NCBI GenBank assembly: GCA_022605405.1 | Contig: JABYQQ010000010.1 | Span: forward strand, 1,488,001 to 1,552,000 | DNA from: Earliella scabrosa | Taxonomy: Eukaryota > Basidiomycota > Agaricomycetes > Polyporales > Polyporaceae | Reading direction: 5' to 3' | DNA length: 64,000 nucleotides | In this document: positions 57,011 through 64,000 of the stretch, one piece after another | How positions within the stretch are numbered: position 1 is the first letter of the stretch | Layout: every line of letters begins with the position of its first letter | Notes under the pieces: model-generated | What the model was told of the DNA's origin: nothing | The model's input: only the letters and a program-made list of their open reading frames with translations | Databases searched by the model: none | Made by a program: the position numbers and the translations under genes

Positions 57011-57345
57011 TCGGTCCCATCAAGATGTCAACTCGCCTCCCAGTCCATCCTCGTCTGTCGGTCCCATCTCCGTTGTTCCTCGCCTGTCGGTCCCATCACG
57101 ATGGCAACTTGTCTCCCAGCCCCATCCTCGTCCCTCGGTCCCATCAAGATGTCCAACTCGCCTCCCAGTCCATCCTCGTCTGTCGGTCCGTCCCTGTTGT
57201 TCCCCGTCTATCGGTCCCATCTTCGTTGTTACTCGCCTGTCGGTCCCATCACGATGGCAACTCGACTCCCGGCCCCATCCTTGTCTCTCGGTCCCATCAA
57301 GACGTATCCTCGTCTTCCGGTCCCACCCTCGTCTGTTGGTCCCGT
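57011..57345 (+). repeat. Minisatellite with higher-order structure
   Basis: About nine units, each beginning with TCGGTCCCATC or a close variant, at 57,011, 57,058, 57,087, 57,135, 57,183, 57,211, 57,240, 57,288 and about 57,318. Units are of two sizes, about 28-30 and about 47-48 bp, and run in an A-B-C order (AAGATG, CCGTTGTT, ACGATGGC types) that starts again after about 124 bp. All three forward frames are open over the array. Confidence 0.85.
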
Positions 57346-57937
57346 CATGCCACGTGAGCCCATCTTCATCGGTCTAGACATTCTAGTAACCTCTGTATAT
57401 GCAACGATGACGCACCGACGCATACTCAGTAACATTAGCAGAGCTGACAACTCAACGCAAAGGTTATCGTGATGGGTCTTCAAGTTCGTGACGTCATTAT
57501 CTCTCCATTGAGCGATGCACCATGGCCTGCTGGAAGTAGGTACTCTGTGTTATCATGTCTGTCCCAGTGCGTTCAACCCGCTCAGTGTCGGGAGAGCACG
57601 CATAGCGGTGTATTGAGCCTACTACGCCGTGAGCTGAGCTATTATATGAAGTGGCTTGCCATTCGTCACTTGCGATCGCAGTCTTCGTTGAACGCACTGC
57701 TAGCACGCTGTCGGTTGTGATCACTAAAGGAGTGGTTGTAGTAGCCTCGCAAGCGGTCAGACCGCCTCACAATGACATACATGGTCTAACATTCAAATAC
57801 TGAGCCACCGGTCACCAAACATGCACTGGTACTGTATGTAAAGTCCGTTCATGGACGATCTCCTAACATGGGTGGATAGGGGTACATAACCCGCTGCTGG
57901 TTGTCTCCGTCTTTCTGGCAGACATAACAACATCCGG
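57346..57937. other. Interval with no recognised gene
   Basis: A small minus frame (57,497-57,724) and others are unsupported. This is probably the 3' flank of the F-box/LRR gene. Confidence 0.4.
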
Positions 57938-59685
57938 TCAAGACCTCAAAGCTTCCAGGAGCAAGAACGTTCCGTTTCGCATGCGCACTCGCGGCTGGCT
58001 CGGCGGGATTAACACAGTGCCACAACACCAGACGTATGCCCACTCACCGTTCTCGAATAGACTGGAGTCGTACTCCAGTAGCCAATACCAGTTCGTCCAT
58101 CCCACTGATTCGACGTCGACGTGCCAGTGCTGGGGAAGATTGCAGAGAGGTGGCGACCCACGGCAGATAGGGAACACCGCGCAGCCAGAGCCGTACAACT
58201 CCAACGTCGGTAACACGGCATGCGTCGACGGTGCTTCCGTGGTCTGCATTGCCGGGACTAGCAAGGGCGCGAGATCGAACGTGTCCCCCTGCGAAGTGTC
58301 AACGACGTGGAGCGTCCTCAGGTTGCGTCTCTTCCGTAGCTAACATGAAACCGTTTGGTATCAATACCGCGACGTCGACGTCAATGGAAAGCATGCTCAC
58401 CATCTCCAAAACGGCCTTCGATCCCGCCTGCACTGTATCGAATTCCGCGTAGAGGAGTAGGTCCGTCAGTTTGACAGGGAGTGCCTCATCATATCGCCGG
58501 AGCTCCGGCAGCGTCAGCTCACACCGCGTCATCTCGAATCCCAGAACACGCAGTGACGGTAGGTTCGGTAGCACCTCGAGGAGCGGCTCGTCACTGACCC
58601 GGTGCTTCAGGTCAAACACCACATGTAATCGCCGCAGGTGGGTCTTGTTCCTCAGGAATCGTGCGACAGGAGTCATGGATACCGCCCAGTGGCGATCTGA
58701 CGAGCTCTCGCAGATGAGCTTGAAGTCCGCTAGGGCGGGACAGGCCGAAGGATCCGTGGCCAGCGCCGCGATGGCACTAAGTATACCGGCCTCCAGTACC
58801 ATCAACTTGAGCGTGGTCAGGTTGTTCAGAGGAACGATCTGCTGAAGTGCTGGCAGGTTCACGGCGTGGGCGAGAGACAGATGCCGAAGACGTGGGAGCC
58901 GTTGCTTCCAGGAAGCGTCGCCGGTGGTACTCAGGACCTGCAGGGAGAAGGCGTTGCCATCGATGAGGTCGACCAGCGCGCGGGAGGATGCATGAGGGGG
59001 CAGTTGCCGCGCCGACTTCCTGAAGGCCGACTCGTTCCAGGCAGCAATGCTGCTCAAGCCACGCAACCCGGTGAGTTCGGGCCCCAGGAACGCAACTCTG
59101 CTCACTCTTGTCAGTCTCGACTATTCATGCGTTGACACTCGGGACACGTACGGCACTCGGAGGCACTCAAGTGTTGGAGCCATCGCGGCGATAGCAGCCA
59201 GCAATTCGGGCGTACCCTTGCACGACTCGCCGGCCCAACAGAAGACTCGGAGGTCAGGCAACGCCAACAACGCGCTAGTAACGACGCCTGGGAGAGGACA
59301 AATTTAATTTGCCCCGTTTGCAAACTGTGACAGCCTTACCTAACTGACGAGAGTACAGCTCCTCGGTGTGCGAATCGTCGTACCAGCACACGAACAGCTC
59401 TCGGATGACTCGAGCAAACCTCGCGTTGGCCGCAATGTACCGCAACAGGGCCTCGTTGCGGTACATCTGCCGGACCTCCGCCAGAATAGCGGCACGCTTG
59501 GTGAGCAATGCCGGGTCGTACCCGCCGGGGTCTCCGTAGGTGATCGTGATGCGCTTGAAGAGGATAGGGAGGGCGAGTTCATACAGAAATCTCGACAAGA
59601 GCAGCCAGGAGTTACGCCAGCTGGCTGGCGTGAGGGTGATGATCAGGACCCATAGCTCTGTAGGCAGCACAGGGTGGTAATGCAT
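57938..59685 (-). CDS. F-box/LRR-type protein, intact four-exon gene
   Basis: Exons 59340-59685, 59152-59287, 58401-59106 and 57938-58339 join in phase by introns of 52, 45 and 61 nt, giving 529 residues. The start MHYHPVLPTELWVLIITLTP is chosen because it opens the F-box-like helix; the frame is open for 33 more codons upstream. The F-box region is followed by FLYELALPILFKRITITYGD, typical of fungal F-box/LRR proteins. Leucine-rich repeat segments follow: LPRLRHLSLAHAVNLPALQQ, NLTTLKLMVLEAG, LPNLPSLRVLGFEMTRCELT, RRNLRTLHVVD. The last exon ends in a conserved-looking domain (NWYWLLEYDSSLFENGEWAY). It is likely an SCF substrate adaptor; the target is unknown. Confidence 0.75.
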
Positions 59686-62600
59686 GCTTGTCTGGGATGA
59701 ATACCGCTTGCGGCGCGCCCTGCAGAGCAGTATTTGTACCACATCTTCTTGCGAGATCCCAACCGCCTGGTTCCCGCTCGTCAATTACGGACGCACAAGA
59801 ATGATCTCGCTGGCGGGGATGACACAAGGGGGTCCCAGTCTGATTTGGTCTAGTGATGTGCGACGTTTGGGCTTGCGTGATAGCGCGCACGTAGACAGCT
59901 TACCGACCAGACATCAGATAGGCTGCACCACGAGCGAGACACGCGCCGACGGGCAAGCGTTGTCTACCGAATCGACATCCTACCCCTTCCATTCACATGT
60001 CAGCTCTTCAACCCGACGTAGGTTCGTTACACATGTGACACTCCCTCCATGCGCGGGACGTCGCTTCGGTATGTCCTTCTGCACCCGCTTCACACCTTCC
60101 CCAGTCCCAATGATAGTTCGACGCCTCAGAGAGACCTATATTGTTAACGTTGTCTAAACGGTACCGACCGCAGGACATGGTATACTGCTGTACCCTCCTC
60201 GCCTTGATCCTATCGTTGCCCCTGAGTCTTCGTATGAAGATCATGTATACGCGCTGTACGTGGCCCTGCCCCATGACATGTGAACCGCATACAGCTCCCT
60301 CCATGCGCGACGCGCGCACTCGCGAAATTGACACCATACGCAGGAGGTCCATAGGGGAGACGCGCTGAGGGGAGTATCACCCTGCGACCACCGAAGACAT
60401 CGTAAGAGGTTGGCAGGATACTGCGCTATTGAAGTGCTAAGCGGCATGTCATGTCATATTCGACCAGAAGCGGGGGTCGCGTGACGCACCGACTCGTTAC
60501 AATCCACACGCACATGTCACAATACGCAGCGCTGGCAAACGATGAGCGAGGTGGACCTTGGGGGCAAGGCAAGGCAGACCGATCCACTGCGTACCATGAA
60601 CGAGCGCGAATGGGCCTGAGGGACGGCTGCGCATACGATCCTGTGAGACGCGAGTGCTGTAGCGAAGTCAATTAGTCGTTGTCATATCAGGGAGGCAAAT
60701 GCGCACATACCAACGCCTAGAGTCGGTCCAGCGTGCGATGGAGAACCCGCCACTAACAGCAAGCATCACTCCGGGATGGAGAGGTTCGTGCACACCGGCA
60801 GAGTGCCGTAGTTGGTGGGGGCATTGACCTGCTGGCAGCCGAACGTGGCGTTGATCTTTGGAAAGGGGGCGGCGCGTACAGCACGATATCCATTCTAGTA
60901 TCGAGTCCAGATGATGATACGCACCCACTGAAACCCATCAAGCCTGCGGACCATCGTGTGGCACTGACCCTCTCCTGTGACGGGTCGTGGCGACAATGAA
61001 CGTCACCCTCCACACCCTCGCGCGGGTCGCCGCATGGACAACGGTACATGGCATTGGCAGAACCGTCTCAAACTTCCATCTATACGCACGCATGTCAACG
61101 TCACTCCCAAGCACTTGGGAAGCCAACTCACCTGGTTGGCCATCGCGCGGCTGAGATGAAGGGATTGTAGACTGAACAGAAACGGACGTTGCGTCAGTAT
61201 GCCGCATCTGCCAAGAGACGACAAAATCTACATTGGTCGACGCACCTCGGACTCTATCCGTCTACCTTCTTCCTTCTTAGACCCCCGACGTGGCGCACCG
61301 ATCGGCATTACCGCACTAGGGATGACAGGTTAGTCTGAAAAACAGGGCGCAGGGCTGGGGATATCACCTCAGGCTCGGTCGTCGACTACCCCGGTCGCGC
61401 TGGATTGGAGGAACTGAGGAAGAGAGCGAGTGGAGCGCACGACAGGTTCACAAGTCTCACGTGAGGTGGCGTGAGAAAGTTGTGCGAAGTTCGGCCCGAC
61501 AGGCCACCTCCGAGATTCTCGGTGTTCTCCATCTCCCTGCCGCCCCGCGACTCGGAGTAAGTAAGTATAACGGTCTAACTCGTCCTAGTCTACCAACTTG
61601 CTCCACGCGAATGGCAAGAGCTTGGACGACTCGAGCGCAGACCTACTACATGCACTCCCTTCGGTGTCGGCACTGCTAAGCCCGACCCTACGTGTGCACC
61701 ACCATGTACACATCTCCGTTCCAGAACCCTCTCCGTCAACTGTGGGGTATTCTGTCTATGCCTGCGAGTGTATACCCTGTGCCAATTAGTGACAAGACCC
61801 ATCTCAGATCTAGTGCGAAGGTAGAGTCCAAGGTCGCCGTCGCAGGATCGATTGCCATCCAGCGTGCGTGGCTGCGCACATACTAGACGGCTTGGTATTC
61901 ACCTGCGATCAGAACTGGAACTGCCCCCTACCTCCACGTACGTCACCTACCTCCATGTACGTCAATGAGTTATGTGGTCACCGCTCCCGCTCAAGCAGTA
62001 AAGCTGGTCAAATCGGCGGAGGCAAACGTAAGTACATGAGGCAGAGGCTATAGATGTCTGGAGAAGCGCATTGGAAGGTTTCACTGAATCCAGCATAGGT
62101 ATGAACCTGGATTGCGTCCGTCCGAAACGGAATATGCGATTACGAGTCACGCATACGAACCGGCACCTTCGGGAACTTTGGGAAGCCTCGCAACCACGCC
62201 GTCAACAACGAACTGTCGAAGTCTTCAGCATCCATACCCGCAAGCAAACATGAGCTCTCCCGATGCGCTTAGAACCTCTCCCGGTAGCAGTACCGAGTCC
62301 TCTACATCCACTTACCGCGTGGAGAACAGATGGTGAGCCATGCCCGCAAACGACGCAGCTCCTGTTATTGCAAGTCCACTTGTTCAGCCCAAGCTTGCGC
62401 TCGTGCCCGCGCGCGAATCAGGGATAAGTCTGCAGGCTCTGGGTATTAGGCACCGACAAGTCTCAGAGATCATACGATTTGGCTCCACCAACCGAGGACG
62501 TGCTCCATGGGCACTGCTGCTGAGACTCACGGGGAGCCATCGACAGGTGAGCGCAAACTCTCTTGGTCGCCGCCGTGCTGACTGTACGTTTTCGAGCATC

Positions 62601-63622
62601 TTGCTCGAGGGACACTTCCCGTTCCGTTGCCTTGGTGTGGTTCATACCAGGATACACGATCCCACCCATACGATTATGCCCACAGTCTACAGATCGGTTA
62701 TAGCCGTAGGCTCGACGACCCGGACCTGGCTCGAGTATGTCCCTACTTGTTGCCGTCGCTTGACGTTCAACCTTCACGCCTAACCATACTGGTGCCTCCT
62801 TTGTTTGACCGCGCTGCTCAGGGTCTGCACACCTCCCAAGACCATTCCGACTGCAAAGAGGTCCTCTCCACATAAGTCACGCCATTTGAAACACGAGCGA
62901 AGTCAGGGCCGGGATGGTTATGATGCTGTCCGCACGTCACTATCACTAGACAGTACTTGGTACATGGTAGGGTTCATTCGGATAAGCTTACCCCAAAGTA
63001 TACTGGTCAAGTCGGCAGCGGTGATGGGGTAGCTACGAGCAACTCGGACGAGCGGACGCGATGGAACGTCATCATCAGAGTACAAATAGACAATGTAATA
63101 TTCATGCGTCAGATGAACCATGTCTTCGGTGCTATTCCTTCCGAAGGCCGAGAACAAGGCGCTGGAGGCGAGTGTGCATGCATGAAGACGGTGCTTATAG
63201 AAACAAACCATGGAAATAGGCATAGCGGAAGGGCGGTTGCGAGTTGACTCGAAGTCGACCGGACTTATGAGTACGCGCCCGCCGGTGAAATAGCAATGCT
63301 CCTCAAGTCGCTAGTACGCTACCTCTCGAGTACGCGGTTCAGATAATTGATCATATAGGAGTGAGAGGGAGACTCGACATTAACGGGAACGATCGTGGGC
63401 TAGCGTCGATTTGGTGGTCATCGCCATGGTCTTAGAGGCAGAGCTCGCCACTCAAGCGCTTCGCATGCACCATCTGGCGACGACAACACTGTGTCTGATT
63501 CACTCACAAGGCGTCAGCATGTGGTAGAATATAGTCGTGCTCGCATAGGGTACGCGGGTGGTCATATATAGAAGCAAGGGTACAGAACATGATTGTCGAT
63601 GTCGAGGTCTAGGGAAGGTATG
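59686..63622. other. Gene-poor interval, no recognised gene
   Basis: Nearly 4 kb without a convincing gene. Two stretches look partly protein-like: 62,112-62,336 on the plus strand (serine/threonine/proline-rich, SSPDALRTSPGSSTESSTST) and 62,918-63,223 on the minus strand (EDMVHLTHEYYIVYLYSDDD then RVARSYPITAADLTSILWGK). Neither can be extended by splicing or tied to a family. The related phrases CTCCCTCCATGCGCG occur near 60,043 and 60,296, with similar flanks (ACATGTGA...), a possible small duplication. Confidence 0.35.
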
Positions 63623-64000
63623 CTAGTCATGACGATAGTCCCGTGTCATCCAGCGTCCTCCCTCGCCACTCTTCACCATGGTCCAAGACGCGTCCTTGAC
63701 GTACTCGCGCTGGTAGTCACAGCTGCGCACTCGACAGTTCGTGACGATGACTCCCTTGGGATGCATCGTGCACGCAAGCGATGACAGCGCACCACAGTTA
63801 GGACATTGAAGCGGAAGCTCATGACCCCAAGGCTGAATGGTTGGGTGTGCCCAGACGTACTCTGCGACCTCTAGCTTCCCTTCCGATCCTGGTGCCCCCC
63901 TGACCATGATGACGACCGTCGTGTGGCGCGCGAGGTAGACGGAACTGGCCAGCAGCTCACCGATGTGAGTACGGTCGAATCGAGACCCCTCGATGTAAAC
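63623..64000 (-). CDS. 3' part of an uncharacterised gene, runs off the window
   Basis: The minus frame is open from the window end to a stop at 63,623 (about 125 residues, no start needed). It reads FDRTHIGELLASSVYLARHT, then TVVIMVRGAPGSEGKLEVAE, YVWAHPTIQPWGHELPLQCP and a possible zinc ribbon: CPNCG at one end with CRVRSC about 30 residues later. It closes with KSGEGGRWMTRDYRHD. This resembles the C-terminal part of a large lineage-specific agaricomycete protein that ends in a CPxCG ribbon; the function is unknown. The N-terminal part lies beyond 64,000. Confidence 0.6.
   Translation of the reverse strand, partial: VYIEGSRFDRTHIGELLASSVYLARHTTVVIMVRGAPGSEGKLEVAEYVWAHPTIQPWGHELPLQCPNCGALSSLACTMHPKGVIVTNCRVRSCDYQREYVKDASWTMVKSGEGGRWMTRDYRHD

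Noticed and set aside
1..64000. tRNA and rRNA genes, telomere repeats
   Set aside because: No tRNA-like internal promoter pair, rRNA signature or TTAGGG array was seen by eye; a covariance-model search would be decisive.

Overview
The window looks like a piece of a filamentous basidiomycete genome, most likely an agaricomycete of polypore type. The support is gene structure and gene families, not a database search. Genes are split by many short introns of about 45-60 nt with GT-AG ends and CTNAC-like branch sites. The families are ones typically expanded in these fungi: long F-box proteins with cysteine clusters, F-box/LRR proteins, BTB proteins, SUN-domain proteins, a DUF6589-type protein, a RecQ-like helicase relic and a LINE. 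No bacterial operon, tRNA, rRNA or CRISPR array is visible. The mix of decayed genes, retroelement and repeats marks it as an accessory, fast-evolving region.

Layout. 1-2110: first block of a GC-rich composite repeat. 2.2-6.2 kb: a small membrane protein gene, a SUN-domain gene and a three-exon uncharacterised gene. 6.5-11.1 kb: a decayed DUF6589-type gene (-) and a decayed RecQ-like helicase (+), head to head. 12-18.3 kb: a proline-rich uncharacterised locus, a broken second SUN gene, a WD40 gene, a broken coiled-coil gene and a clean five-exon gene. 19.3-21.2 kb: two hypothetical genes. 21,521-32,969: two identical 1,133-bp arms in inverted orientation enclose about 9.2 kb. That interval holds the second GC-rich repeat block, a minus-strand gene and a nine-exon F-box gene.

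33.2-37.3 kb: two uncharacterised minus-strand genes and a multi-exon protein kinase with a C-terminal hydrophobic tail. 37.5-41.0 kb: two broken BTB genes (-) next to an intact one (+). 43,876-45,390: a 5'-truncated LINE on the minus strand, bounded by a 15-bp target-site duplication. 47.3-52.6 kb: an uncharacterised gene, an intact membrane/coiled-coil gene (the parent type of the 16-kb relic) and a second nine-exon F-box gene collinear with the one at 28 kb. 53.15-54.1 kb: third GC-rich repeat block. 55.1-56.5 kb: an alpha/beta-hydrolase relic and a C-terminal gene fragment. 57.0-57.35 kb: a minisatellite. 57.9-59.7 kb: an intact four-exon F-box/LRR gene. 63.6-64.0 kb: the 3' part of a gene that runs off the window.

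The genes do not form a pathway. The theme is intact and broken copies of the same family side by side (SUN, BTB, membrane/coiled-coil, F-box). F-box and BTB proteins usually act as substrate adaptors for cullin ubiquitin ligases, so the region may be a source of adaptor diversity. The strongest unexplained structure is the perfect inverted repeat around an F-box gene and the GC-rich repeat. Exon boundaries below were worked out by hand from splice consensus, reading frame and, for the two F-box genes, mutual comparison.
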